NCBI GenBank assembly: GCA_964456745.1
Contig: CAYWBW010000011.1
Coordinates: 1-53,687, forward strand
Length of the DNA: 53,687 nucleotides
Reading direction: 5' to 3'
Source of the DNA: CAYWBW01 sp964456745
GTDB taxonomy: Bacteria > Patescibacteriota > Gracilibacteria > GCA-2401425 > JAJOLG01
A program made the translations under genes and the position numbers. The notes below the pieces were generated by a model, which was not told the DNA's origin, made no database searches, and saw nothing but the letters and a program-made list of their open reading frames with translations. Shown one piece after another: positions 35,523 through 46,376 of the stretch. How positions within the stretch are numbered: the first letter of the stretch is position 1; every line of letters begins with the position of its first letter.

Positions 35523-37583
35523 ATGATAAATATTTTAAAATCATTAATACTAATTCTTCCATTAATATTCTTTCCATTTGCAGATCAAATTTTTGAAATT
35601 GCAAAATATTTCCTACTTTCTTGAGTAGTTGCAATCTTTCTTATTTATTTATTTTTGAATAAAAAAATAAATTTAAAAATTCATAAAATTGATTGTTTCC
35701 TTCTTATTTTTATCATATCTCTAGCTCTAAGTACCTTATTTGCCATAAATTTTAATATCTCATTTTTTTGAGGTTTTTTTAGGCATCAATGATTTTTGCT
35801 ATATGCAAGTTTATTTTTGCTTTATTTTTGCATTAGACTTATTAATTTAAATAATAAAAAATTAGAAGATATTCTAGAATTTATAGTCTTATCCTCTATT
35901 CCCGTGTGTATAATCGCAATCTTGCAAAGCTTTAGTATTGATATTTTTTCTTTTGATGAAGATCTTTTTCTAGGAAGATCTTTTTCTTTACTTGGGCATC
36001 CAAATTATTTGTGACAATACATAATCATGATTATTCCATTTTGTTTATATTTCATAATAAAATGAAAATGAAATATTGCCTTTATCACTCTTTTAATTTT
36101 TCAATTGTACACTCTCTTACTGTCTTGAAATAGAGCATCAATACTTGCGATAATTGTAGCAATCATATTTTTTATTTTTCTATATTATTGAAAAAAAATA
36201 TTAAAATTAAATAAATTTTTTATTCTTAGCGTTGTCATCATACCAACTGTTTTATTTGTTTCGATAAATATTTTTTCAAATTCTAATTTTTTAAAAAATA
36301 ACAATTTGACAAATAGACTGATAGTTAATGAGGAAAATCTAAGATCTGTATTTACTAGGTACCATATATGGAAACAATGAATAAAATCAATAAAAGAAGA
36401 CTTACTATTTTGAAAATGACTAGATAGTCAGAGAATAACTTTCTCTAAATACATGAATAAAAAAATCATAGAGCACGAACTTGTAAATAAAGTACCAAGC
36501 AAGCTTCACAATGAAGCAATTGATCTTTTATACACTTCATGAATTTTGGGATTTGCTTCATATTATATTTTTCTGTTTTCTTTATTTTATTATTTTATAA
36601 AACACTTAAAAAAATATAACAATAAAATATTTATTCCTATTTTAAGCTCTTTATTAGCATTTACTATTACTAATCAATTTTGATTTCCAGTAATTGTTCA
36701 TCTTACATTCTTTTACATTATTGTAAGTCTTTGAGTGGCTATGCTAGTTAATACTTCTCATAAAAATATTATTATAAACAAAAACGTGCTACTAGTAATT
36801 AGTATACTGTTAATTCTAAATTTTTACTGAGTTTCAAATGAGGTAGTCGCCTCAGCAAATTTCAAAAAAGCTAGTGTAAATATGCAAAACAAGCACTACA
36901 TAGAAGCAAACAAATATTTTAATAAAATTATTTATAATTCATTTAGACCAGAATATCAATATTATTATATAAATAATGTATTTAACTCAGGTAAAATGTG
37001 AAAACATGATCCAACAGTACTAATCGAAAACTTAATAATAAAATATCCATCATATGAAGAAAATTATATTATGAAATGAAGATTACTGATGTGACTTAAA
37101 AAATATCAGAAAGCAAATGATTCTTTTAATAAAGCATACGATCTTGCACCAGTTGATATAAATATTCCTTCTGACTGGGCATATAATTTACATTTGCAAT
37201 GAAAATATCAAGATTCAATAGTTAAATATAATGAGCTTCTTTGAAATATTCCTGAATATTTTTGGAATGAAAAAAAAGCAATAACAGATTTGCAAAAAGA
37301 AAAAAATAAAATTTTCCATCTTATAAAACCAAATTTCAATATTAATTTTTTGCACTTATCTAGAAATTATCTAAAAATCTGAAACATTAACAAGGCACTT
37401 TATTATCTTAGTTTTGCAGATCAAAAATCCATAGACACACTCACAACTTACTGAGTAATTTACTGAAGCACATCTAATTATAAAATGGCACTTAAGTATT
37501 ATAAAAAAGCTAAAGAATTAGATAGGAAAAATGAGATTATTGATAAATCAATCAAGCATCTAGAAGAGAAGCTTGACTTTTAA
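35523..37583 (+). CDS. O-antigen ligase-like membrane protein with C-terminal TPR region (686 aa)
   Basis: Polytopic membrane protein with ~10-12 hydrophobic segments over residues 1-430, including FFRHQGFLLYASLF, SFSLLGHPNYLGQY and LLSGNRAS, which match the Wzy_C / O-antigen ligase pattern, and a large loop with HNEAIDLLYTSGI. After the last segment (~430) the protein is soluble and helical with TPR-like repeats (YQKANDSFNKAYDLAPVD, MALKYYKKAKELD). Family members attach glycans to lipid carriers or proteins. No glycosyltransferases are nearby, so glycan and acceptor are unknown. UppS at 46377 could supply the lipid carrier. Confidence 0.85.
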
Positions 37584-37633
37584 TCAATCAAATTTAGAAT
37601 TAGTAACACTTATAATATTAACTTAAATAAATT

Positions 37634-38299
37634 ATGAATTCCTATTATTGATCAAATATTGCACAAAGTGAATTGAGCGCATCTTTTCAAATGAAAGTAT
37701 TTTCGCTTGTATGACTTGCGATGGCAACTAGTGCATTTGCTGTAATGACATCTTGATACATACTTAGCTATCTTCCATTTCTAGCTAATCCATTAATTTC
37801 TCTAGGGATACTACTAATACTTATTTTTACATCACGAACATGGGCTCAAATAAGACCATGGAACACAGTAATATTTTTACTTTTTGCATATATTTTATGA
37901 ATTTGACTTAGTCCTCTTGTAGCAATAGGTATCTTGGTTTGATGAAGCACTATGATAATGAAAGCCTTCACTGCAACAGCTTGTCTCACACTGGCTGCCT
38001 GAATGTTTTGAGCAAGTACAAAAAGAGATCTTTCTTGAATGAGATGATTTTTGCTTATGTCTCTTATATGAGTAATAGTAGTGTGAATTCTTCAAATATT
38101 CTGGCCATCTCCTATGGTTCACATGATAGTATCATGAGTTTCTGTAATACTTTTTTCAGCTTTTATTGCCTACGAAGTAAATATGTTAAAACATTATCCT
38201 GAAAATATGGCTATCGAAGCAGCTATATGATTGTATTTATCAATATTTAATTTATTTCAATCAATACTATCACTTTTAATTAGCTTAGGTAGTGAGTAA
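37634..38299 (+). CDS. Bax inhibitor-1 / YccA-family membrane protein (221 aa)
   Basis: Seven hydrophobic segments and the C-terminal family pattern YEVNMLKHYPENMAIEAAIGLYLSIFN with final helices. BI-1/YetJ proteins conduct calcium in a pH-dependent way; bacterial YccA interacts with FtsH. Several Gly in the helices are TGA. Its last 8 nt overlap the GTG start of the DHFR gene, indicating coupling. Confidence 0.9.
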
Positions 38300-38819
38300 A
38301 AAATTTTCAATTATTGTAGCGACAGATCGAAAACTTTGAATCTGAAAAAATGGAAAACTAGCTTGGCATTTGCCATCTGATATGAAATATTTTAAAGAAA
38401 TTACAACAAAAACAGTTGATCCAAATAAACAAAATGCTTTAATAATGTGAAGAATTACCTGGGAATCAATTCCAGATAAATATAAACCACTTTCATGAAG
38501 GAAAAATATTGTTCTTAGCTCAAATAAAAATTTAAATCTTCCAAACTGAGTTCTTGTCCACAATTCTCTAGAAAACTCTTTACGCCATCTATCAGAAGAA
38601 CAATCAGTGGAAAACATATTTGTCATGTGATGATGATCTATATACAAACAAGCAATTAATTCTGAATTTTTAGATAAAATATATATCACAGAAATTATGT
38701 CTGATTTTGAATGTGATACATTTTTTCCTAATATTGATAAATTTAATAAAATCAAAGAAGAGAAAGAGCAAAAAGAAAACTGAGTTAAATATAGATTTTG
38801 TCAGTATTGAAAAAACTAG
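38292..38819 (+). CDS. folA: Dihydrofolate reductase
   Basis: NADPH-dependent reduction of dihydrofolate to tetrahydrofolate. The 175-aa frame has IIVATDRKLGIGKNGKLAWHLPSD, MKYFKEIT, ALIMGRITWESIP, SGRKNIVLS and FVMGGGSIYKQAI, all standard for FolA. Start is GTG 38292; the first ATG in frame is at residue 34, inside the conserved core. It overlaps the BI-1 gene by 8 nt and its stop abuts the convergent histidine kinase-like gene. No thymidylate synthase is in the window. Confidence 0.94.
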
Positions 38820-40766
38820 CTAATCTATATCAAAACCAAGCTCTACAACAGTTTGTCATCTTCTTGTTTTTTCTTTATTTTCAATTCTACTATTAATACT
38901 GATCGATCCTCCTTTCATTGATTTTATAGCCTGTCAAACCCCCTTTAATCAAAATCAAGTTCATGATTCTCTAGTTGACCTATTTGGCTTGTTTTCGTAA
39001 ATATTTTGCCTAATTTCTTTCAACCTTGATCTTTCTATTCACACTCAATTATCTATAACTCTCACCAGACATCTATTGTCTTTTTCTATAAAAACAATCT
39101 TAATTTTTGTTGCACCATAATGAGTTGCATTTCTAACAAGCTCCTCGATAGCATTTTTCATTCTATCTGGAAACACTTCAAAATCTTTTCAAGCTAAACC
39201 TGGTCAAATATCAACAGAAACATTTTCAATTTCAGACACTTTTCTTATCCAATACGATATACTTTCACGTTTCCTAATCATTTTTTCTCAAAGTCTAATG
39301 GAATCTAATCTCCTCATATTACCATCCATATCATCTAACAAAGTATTAAAATTAAAAATTTCAAAATATTCAAGCAAAGAAGACTTATTATTAATAAATT
39401 CAGAAATATTTATAAATTTATGTAAATCACCTTTCAATGCATGTGTTTCGGTTTTTTCATCAGGAACCCTGACAACATCTCTCTTTGTAAAAGTACATTG
39501 ATATCAATTCTTTTTTATAGGACGAGCCATTATATCATAAAAAGTGTCTCAAATCCACATGCTTGAATTTACCAATGTTTTATCAGCTGTAGACAATATT
39601 CTCTTTAACATTGTGGTGTCTTGATCATCTCATCAGTAAATTTTTATAAAGTCTCAAATTCCATCATATTCTCTCGGATCCTTTCAGTTAAGTATAAATA
39701 ATTTTTTAGGCTGTGGGGCATATACAAAAATTGAATCATCAATTTCATTCAATAAATTTCTAACCTCTAAAATTCTATTTATTAGAATTTTTTGTAAGTT
39801 CTCACAATCTCAAAATAAATCATTCAAAAGTTCATCTCTATCATAAACAATATCCCTTTTTGGTATCCTGGACTTTATATTAACATCTCTTACAAGTTTT
39901 CACTTTTTTTCCAAATCTTCTATTATAAATCTTGTTCCAGCCACACCTTGCTCTTGAACAATTTTATCAATAGACATATTACTATTATTCTCAATAACTT
40001 CAATATCTGCATCTGACAATCAAGAAACTATACTTGCTAAATCAAGTATTTTAACAATATTTGAATGAGTAGCCTGGGCAATATTCTGAATATTCATTAC
40101 CAAATTTAGTACGTCTTTATCTGTATAAAAATCACCCTTACCACTTTCTATTTCTTCTTTTACATAACTTAAATCTGCAACAGCTTTTCTTAATTCAAAT
40201 ACAAACGACTCATCGCTAGCTAGTTTGAGAGCTGATATAATTGATCATGCATTTTCCCTTGATAGTTTTTGCTGCCTTATAATTGCACTCACATCAAGAA
40301 AAACAAACTGTATATGTCAATCAGCTCTTCTTTTGCATAAAAATGAATAATAAAAATTTCCACATTTAGAAGTAAATAATTGTGCAGGCAATGTTTCTCA
40401 AGCTTCAAGATTTTCAATTGCTGATATTATGCATTGATCTTTTCATTTATGATTAACTAAATTGTTTCCATCTAAAACATCTATTCAATTTTTATCAAAA
40501 AAATTAGAAATAGTAACATTCTTTATTCATCCAGGACTTCTTAACATATCATTAAACACATCTGGAAAATACATTCATCAATCCAACAGTCTAAATGTAT
40601 TATCATCTTTATTCAATACTCAAACTCAAGCCAGTGCATTATGAAAAAAACAAACTTTAGCAATATCCAAATCAAGCATTTTTATTGCTTCGCTTTCAGT
40701 TCTCACCTCTCACAATGGAGACAGATTCTCAATTACACAACTAGATAGTATTGCCTCTTCTACCAT
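38820..40766 (-). CDS. Soluble histidine kinase-like protein (648 aa)
   Basis: The C-terminal ATPase domain of the GHKL family is clear: EELVRNATHYGA (N box, N546), VIDNGVGIERS (G1), ESGTGFGLKGVGQAIKSMKGGSI (G2 and following helix). Upstream are PAS-like segments (~20-160), a long helical region with no obvious H-box, and a helical bundle (~470-530) that could be an unusual dimerisation domain. No membrane helices or signal peptide, so it is cytoplasmic. No response regulator is adjacent. A TATAAT (40791-40796, minus strand) lies 24 bp upstream. It could be a His kinase or another GHKL ATPase. Confidence 0.82.
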
Positions 40767-40841
40767 AGATTAAATTATTTAGATCATGACATTATAAATA
40801 TTAATTAATTTGTAAAGTGAAATTTATTTAATTATAATTTT

Positions 40842-40870
40842 TTGACATAAGCAATTTATTCAAATAATCT
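40842..40870 (+). promoter_or_regulatory. Sigma-70-type promoter of yebC
   Basis: Perfect -35 TTGACA (40842-40847), 17-bp spacer and -10 TAATCT (40865-40870), 25 bp before the yebC start. It lies in the divergent gap with the histidine kinase-like gene. Confidence 0.75.
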
Positions 40871-40895
40871 ATAAGTAATAATTAATTTATATTTT

Positions 40896-41648
40896 ATGTC
40901 ATGACACAGTAAATGGGCAACAATAAAACATAAAAAATGAGCAAAAGATGAGAAAAAATGAAAAATTTTCTGAAAACATGCAAAATTAATTGAGATAGCT
41001 GCAAGGTGATGATCAGATCCTGAAAAAAATAGTGCGCTATCTATGGCTATTGAAAATGCTAAATCTGAAAATGTACCTAATGATAACATACAAAGAGCTG
41101 TAAAAAAATGATCATGAGAATGAAAAGATGCAAAAGTTTACGAAGAAATATTATATGAATGATATCTTTCTTGAGCAGTGGCTGTAATAATAGAAGTACT
41201 AACAGATAACAGAAAAAGAAGTGTTTCGAATATAAGAACTATTATTTCAAAAAATTGATGAAATTTATGAGAAAGCTGATCTGTTAACTGGATGTTTGAC
41301 CAAAAATGAAAAATTGAATTAAGCCTCGAATGAAAAGACATTGAAGAATTTGAATTAATGATACTCGATTCTTGAGCTGATGACTTTGAAATATCTAAAG
41401 ATAAAACTCAAGCTACAATTATCACAAGTAACACCAAACTATGATCTACTAGAGATCATATAAAAAAACAATGATATGAAATAATAAGTGCATCGCTTAA
41501 TTGGATAGCAAATCAAAAAATTGAGATATCAGATTTGAAAAAAGCAGAAGCAGCGCTTAATGTTATAGATAAAATTGAAGATGATGACGATGTAATTAAT
41601 GTGAGTACAAATATTGAATTTAGTGATGAAGTAATAGATCAAATCTAA
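40896..41648 (+). CDS. yebC: YebC/PmpR-family protein
   Basis: The 250-aa frame begins MSGHSKWATIKHKKGAKDEK, the family signature, followed by FGKHAKLIEIAARGG, NVPNDNIQRAVKKGSGEGK, EEILYEGYLSGAVAVIIEVLTDN and NGGNLG. YebC proteins are DNA-binding regulators in some bacteria, and recent work links them and mitochondrial TACO1 to translation of difficult peptide stretches. Full length. Nearly all Gly are TGA, including three in YEGYLSG and NGG. Confidence 0.96.
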
Positions 41649-41741
41649 TAAAAACATATATGCATCATTCTTTTTAAAAAAATTAATACAAAATTGAAAA
41701 AAATTCAATGTTATAATTTTGATTCAAATCTTAATTTCATC

Positions 41742-41770
41742 GTAAAGACAAGGCATTGCTTTGTCTCTAC
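41742..41770. repeat. REP-like palindrome GTAAAGACAAGGC...
   Basis: GTAAAGACAAGGCATTGCTT then TGTCTCTAC forms an imperfect stem and closely matches the palindrome at 47159-47182. It sits downstream of yebC and could end its transcript. Confidence 0.7.
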
Positions 41771-41840
41771 TGCAATGATATAATTATCCTTTATAATAAT
41801 TCTAAATAAATGTATAATATTGTATAGTGAATAAATGCAC

Positions 41841-41869
41841 TTGCTTTTTATACTTTTTTGTGCTATAGT
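41841..41869 (+). promoter_or_regulatory. Promoter of a short transcript
   Basis: -35 TTGCTT (41841-41846), exactly 17 bp, extended -10 TGC-TATAGT (41864-41869). The sequence from 41855 shares TTTTTTGTGCTATA with the promoter of the small gene/giant 1 operon. Predicted transcription start near 41876. Confidence 0.75.
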
Positions 41870-41875
41870 ATATAC

Positions 41876-41947
41876 ATGTTTTTGCCATGTGACTTGTATA
41901 AGTTACTAAGTGTAATCTCACTAGACTTTATGAACCTAGTGAAGTAA
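41876..41947 (+). CDS. Possible leaderless 23-aa peptide or leader ORF
   Basis: ATG at the predicted transcription start reads MFLPCDLYKLLSVISLDFMN and three more residues to TAA, followed 5 nt later by a terminator stem. It could be a leader peptide for attenuation of the downstream DUF212 gene, a tiny membrane-active peptide, or coincidence inside a noncoding RNA. The RNA also contains small stems (CACTAG/CTAGTG, TTAC/GTAA). No family recognised. Confidence 0.35.
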   Translation: MFLPCDLYKLLSVISLDFMNLVK

Positions 41948-41952
41948 AAAAT

Positions 41953-41986
41953 AAAACGGAAGGTTACATTTTTGACCTTTCGTTTT
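41953..41986 (+). terminator. Terminator of the short transcript
   Basis: AAAACGGAAGGT (41953-41964) pairs with ACCTTTCGTTTT (41975-41986), a 12-bp stem with one G-U pair and a T-rich loop and tail. Confidence 0.78.
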
Positions 41987-42027
41987 ATTAATTTTAATGT
42001 ATCTTTCAATTATATAAATAATAATTT

Positions 42028-42447
42028 ATGCCACTACCTTTTGTATTAATACCGCTTATTGTAATAGTAATTAATGATTTTATAAAATTCATAATTCAAT
42101 CTATTAAGACCAAGAAACTTGATATCAGCTGGATGTTTCATTCATGATGAATGCCATCTTGACATAGCTCTCTTGCAAGCTCGGTTATTACTGTGGTTTT
42201 TTTAGAAAAAACATCAATTGGAATTGAGTTTATGATTGCAATAATATTTTGAATAATAATTATGTATGATGCCAGATGAGTAAGACTTGAAGCCTGAAAA
42301 CATGCAAAAATATTAAATAAATTACAAAAAAATACATATCTGAAAGAATCTATTTGACATACGAGTTTTGAAGTTGTTGTTTGAGCTTTAGTATGAACAA
42401 TGCTTTCTTATTTTCTGTGGTCTACAGGCATATTTTGAAATCAATAA
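42028..42447 (+). CDS. DUF212 / divergent PAP2-family membrane protein (139 aa)
   Basis: DUF212 proteins (YuiD-like) are small membrane proteins distantly related to PAP2 phosphatases. Visible motifs: SWMFHSGGMPSGHSS (phosphatase-like GGMPS.HS), a central IMYDARGVRLEAGKHA, and C-terminal LKESIGHTSFEVVVGALVG. Three to four hydrophobic helices. The role may be lipid phosphate or carrier recycling. It follows the terminated short RNA, which could act as an attenuator. Confidence 0.9.
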
Positions 42448-42483
42448 TATTTTTCAATAAATTAAACATTTTTCATTTATAAA

Positions 42484-43140
42484 ATGATAATTTCCAAAAA
42501 AGCTTTTACAATCTTTGAACTAGTGATAGTAACTTGAATCATATTTTTCCTTTTCACCTGAGCATCTAATGCTCTTTTAAAATGAAAAAAGAAAACTGAA
42601 TATGATCAATCAGCTTATCAGATAATTTCTTTTATCAAAGATGCTAGATCTTATTGATCAAGTAATTTTATTCAAACTGAAAGCTGATCAATATACAAAG
42701 TTCCTAATTGATGATATGGAGTAGAAATTGCTAACTATGATAATTGACTATTTTGACTGGTATTATTTTACAATAACAATTTAAACACATCCTATGACAG
42801 AGAAAGCGATGAAGTTATTAAAGAATGGAAATCAGATTGAGCAACAATGTATTTTGATAAAATGTACTGATCTTGAAGTGACTCACAATGGATTAGCTGA
42901 ACATGAATGACTCAATCATGAGCGTTTACATGAACAATAATTTTTACTAATGATACCAAATCTTATATCTCATCTTGAACTTGAAGCAATTGATTGAAAA
43001 ACATTAATTTTGAATTTCACATGATATACGGAGATGATAGAAACTACAACAAAAGAAGGATAAAATTTGATAGACTTGAAAAAATTATACGCTTAGAAAA
43101 TTTCAGTAAATCAAAAAATGAATGGAGCACTTCTTTTTAA
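42484..43140 (+). CDS. Type IV pilin-like pseudopilin (218 aa)
   Basis: Starts MIISKKAFTIFELVIVTGII, a class III prepilin signal: short basic leader, cleavage after Ala7 giving N-terminal Phe, Glu5 of the mature protein, then a hydrophobic helix. The C-terminal part is beta-rich with aromatic residues and many TGA-encoded glycines. No assembly ATPase, prepilin peptidase or secretin is in the window. It could be a minor pilin of a type IV pilus used for attachment or DNA uptake. Confidence 0.88.
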
Positions 43141-43143
43141 GGT

Positions 43144-44187
43144 TTAAATATCCAAATAAATCTTATCTTTTGGAAATAAACTTAAATTTTCAAATCAATT
43201 TTTAGTTACAACTATGCTATCCTCTATTCTTATTCAATAATCTCCAGTAAAATAAAGTCAAGGTTCTATAGTAATAACCATTCACTCTTCTAATAGTGTT
43301 TTTTCTTTAGAATATACATGCGGATTTTCATGAATCTCCATTCATACTCAGTGTCAAAGTGCATGAGTAAAATGTTTACTTAATCATTTAGATTTTAAAT
43401 AATCGTCTACTTTATTGCAAAAATAAGATATTTTTACTCAAGGCTTTAAGAGATTTAACGCAGTCGTCTGCGCCTTTAAAACAATATCATAAGTTTGTTC
43501 TTGTTTTTTATTAGATCATGTGAAAAATGTTCTGGTCATGTCAGAAGCATAAGATTTATACATCACTCAAAAATCAATAAGTATAATGTCTCATTTCTTG
43601 AGCAGCCTATCTCAAGTTAAATGATGAGGATAAGAAGATCATTCTCAAAAAGCCACTACTGAGTCACATGACATAGCACTTGCACCATTTTCCCTAGACT
43701 GCTTTTCTAGTAAATAAGCAAGTTTTCTTTCTGAGATTCAAACTTTAATTTTAGGAATTACTTTTTTTAAAGCATTTGATGCAATATCTGCTGCTTTTTT
43801 CATTATTTCAATTTCCTTTTTTGATTTTATTATTCTTAAATTTAAGCAAATATTATTTAATTTTTTAAATTTTGCTCATTTAATTTTAGACTTAAGTATC
43901 TTAAATTTTTCTAAAGTAATATTATCTGACTCAATTCAAATGATCCTGTTTTCTAAAATCTTAATCCATTTATCTTGAGATACATTTAAAACTTCAAATC
44001 ACAATTTTTCATTTTTCTGCCTATTTTTTTCTCTATGAAAATATCTAAGATCAGTAATTAAATATTTCTTCTTTTTTAAATAAATCAAGAAAGCATACTG
44101 TCAAACAAATCAAGAAAGATATTTGATATTAATCTTATCACTTACAATTAAAGCCTGTAGCCGTTTTTGCTTAATTAATTCAAACAT
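43144..44187 (-). CDS. Xaa-Pro aminopeptidase (M24 family)
   Basis: Metallopeptidase removing N-terminal residues next to proline. The 347-aa frame has an N-terminal creatinase-like domain (MFELIKQKRLQALIVSDKIN...YLSGFVG) and an M24 pita-bread domain: IILIDFGVMYKSYASDMTRTF (two Asp ligands), HALGHGVGMEIHE (His), MVITIEPGLYF (Glu) and GIRIEDS (Glu). All five metal ligands are present. It begins within the last base of the tyrA stop (TAATG), so the two are translationally coupled. Confidence 0.94.
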
Positions 44188-45014
44188 TATTTGTAAAAGT
44201 TTTTTATTATATTATCACTTTCTTTAAGTGCCTTATTCGCATATTCTCACAAAAACTTCTTACTTTTATTAAAGTAATTTTCAAATCATTTCAAATCTTT
44301 ATTTTGATTAATTAGCATTAACTCATTGGCACTTTCGATAAATTTTGAAATCACCCTAACACTTTCCTTGTTTTGAATTTGAATATTTCAATAAAGATTT
44401 GCATCTTGAGACATTATCCTACCCATCATATTAAATTTAAGCCTATAGGAAGGGCTTTGAAATTTAAAAATCTGAGATAAATCAACTCATAATTTTTCAA
44501 GCGATTTAGCAAAAACAATTTCTGTAAAATGAGAAAGTCATTGAATAACAGACATCATTCTATCATGCTCATCAACATCCAAACTCTCAACAATTGCTCA
44601 ACTATTTTTGAAAAATTTTTTTAAAAAATTATATCACCTTACTCATCTTCATTTACAAAAAATATAAGTCTGACCCTTTACTCAAACAGTACTTCTGTGC
44701 ATTGGATGAATTCAAACTACATCTGATGCTGGTGTTTTCATCATAGCATCTAAAGGCTTTTTCTTAATAGACGTAACATCAAAAATACAAGCATCAACTC
44801 TAATTTCTCATGAAATCTCTTCAATAATCTTAGTTGTTTTATCAATTGGAACTGAAATTAAAATAAGATCTCATTTACCTGCAACTTGTTTATTACTTAA
44901 TTTAGTTCAGATATCCGAAATTAAAACCTTATATCAAGCCTTTCTAAACATAGCAGAATATAGTTTTCACATTTCTCACTTTCCACCAATAATTGAAATA
45001 ATTTTATAAGACAT
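44187..45014 (-). CDS. tyrA: Prephenate dehydrogenase-like TyrA
   Basis: NAD(P)-dependent oxidative decarboxylation of prephenate or arogenate for tyrosine synthesis. The 275-aa frame has a nucleotide-binding motif IISIIGGKGEMGKLYS (G10-x-G-x-x-G16), ILISVPIDKT, IFDVTSIKKKPL, VGIHPMHRSTV (the HPM segment) and MMSVIQGLSHF, all typical of TyrA. No chorismate mutase or other aromatic genes are in the window. It is coupled to the Xaa-Pro peptidase gene; a class I aminotransferase lies 2 kb away. Role in tyrosine synthesis is inferred. Confidence 0.9.
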
Positions 45015-45118
45015 GAATTCAGTCTAACATAATAATTTATTTGTATCTAGATCAACTACAACTTCTTGTCTAAAAAAACTAAATGTTTAAAATAAAGAAA
45101 ATTTTATAATAAAAAAAT

Positions 45119-46132
45119 ATGGATTTTCTAAAAAACTTTGACTGGTCTATTAGATCTGTTGCAAAAATATTATGAATGATAGTTTGAGCAATTATTGTTT
45201 TTACAATTGTTATATCTCTCCTTTCCATTTCAATGAAAACTGTTTTCAACTGAAATTGATGATCAAATCAATATTACAGAGAAGCACAAATGGAAAAATC
45301 TATGATCTGATGAAAATCAGTCTCTATGCCATCTATGCTATTAAATTCAAATGATATTAAAGAAAATAGTTGAAGTATAAATGAGTTAAGCGAAGAAGAT
45401 TTCGAAATAAAAGAATATTCAACAAATATTGAGACAATGCATTTAGAGGAAATTTGTAATGAATTTAAATCACTTAAAGAAAAAAAATATATAATTTTCG
45501 AAAATTCCAATAATTCTGAAAAATCCTGTAATTTTAGATTTAAAATTGAAAAAGAAAAAGACAATGAAATTGTTACACTTATTGAAAAATACAAACCAGA
45601 ATACTTTAATTTAAACATTCAAACTATCAAAAGAAGAGTTGATAATTTTGATTCAGAAATCACAATTTTGACAAAAAAACTTGAGTCTATTGAAAAAACT
45701 CTGTCAGATGCCCAAAAAGCCTATGATGAACTTACAATACTAGCAACAAAAAAAGAAGATACCGAAAGTCTTGCTAAAATAATTGACTCAAAACTAAATC
45801 TAATCAATAAACTAACAAGCGAAAGGCAGAATGTAAGATCACAAATTTCAAGATTATCTCGAGATAAAGACCTACAACTAGAAAGACTTAAATATTCATT
45901 TTTCAATGTAAATATTTATGAAAATCTTATCATTGACTGGAGAGAAATTAAGAGATCGTGGAAAAATCAAATTAAAGTATTTGTAAACGATTTAAACAGC
46001 ATTGCTAAAGATATTACAATAAATTTGTTAAATTATATTTTGAGATTTTGACAAATTACAATTTACTTTTTCGTTTCTTTATTTATTTTAAAATTTGTAT
46101 GGTTTGTTACGAAGAAAATATGGAAAGCTTAA
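45119..46132 (+). CDS. DUF4349-family membrane protein (337 aa)
   Basis: TM near the N terminus (ILGMIVGAIIVFTIVISLLSI, ~18-38), a middle region with repeated beta and Asn-rich segments (residues ~100-165), a long coiled coil (~190-245: LTKKLESIEKTLSDAQKAYD, LNLINKLTSERQNVRSQISR) and a C-terminal TM (YFFVSLFILKFVWFV-like). This layout matches DUF4349 (YxxA/lipoprotein-like) proteins of unknown function. Few TGA codons after residue 80, so most of it is open even under the standard code. Confidence 0.8.
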
Positions 46133-46376
46133 GGAGCGCACAATATTATATTGTGAATTTTTAAATTTTTACAATTTTTATAAATAAATAATAATTTTTA
46201 AATCCAAATATATATTATAACAAAACAAAAAAAGCTTTAAAAACCTTGATTTGAAATTTATTCAAAAATATAAGTATTTTTTATAACAATCATGTAAAAT
46301 TAAAAATTTTAATTTAAAAAATTCTTTATAAAAATTCAAAAATTGTAAAAATTTTAAAATTCACCCCCCACCCCCT
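46133..46376. other. Intergenic region with inverted A/T-rich arms
   Basis: GAATTTTTAAATTTTTACAA followed by TTTTTATAAA (46155-46184) is approximately inverted in 46325-46365 (TTTATAAAAATTCAAAAATT and on). The same arm types flank 17022-17341 and 18714-18960. Just before the uppS start is a C-rich run CACCCCCCACCCCCTATG, striking in so AT-rich a genome. Confidence 0.5.

Larger units (their letters stand above)
41876..41990 (+). ncRNA. Candidate small transcript between yebC and the DUF212 gene
   Basis: A well-formed promoter and a strong terminator bracket ~110 nt with several short stems. It matches no RNA family I recognise (not 6S, SRP RNA, tmRNA or a known riboswitch). It overlaps the 23-codon ORF; whether it is translated is open. 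Confidence 0.45.
41649..42027 (+). other. 379-bp intergenic region with REP hairpin and short transcription unit
   Basis: No full-size gene. It contains the palindrome at 41742-41770, a promoter at 41841-41869, a predicted ~110-nt transcript with a 23-codon ORF, and a terminator at 41953-41986 before the DUF212 gene. Confidence 0.6.

Noticed and set aside
37895..38755. Open frames on both strands over the BI-1 and DHFR genes
   Set aside because: The BI-1 and DHFR frames carry family motifs; the alternatives show none.
41876..41990. Known riboswitch, 6S or SRP RNA
   Set aside because: No conserved core of those families could be found in the ~110-nt unit.
45274..45618. 114-aa minus frame inside the DUF4349 gene
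   Set aside because: Antisense of a low-glycine coiled-coil gene; no independent support.
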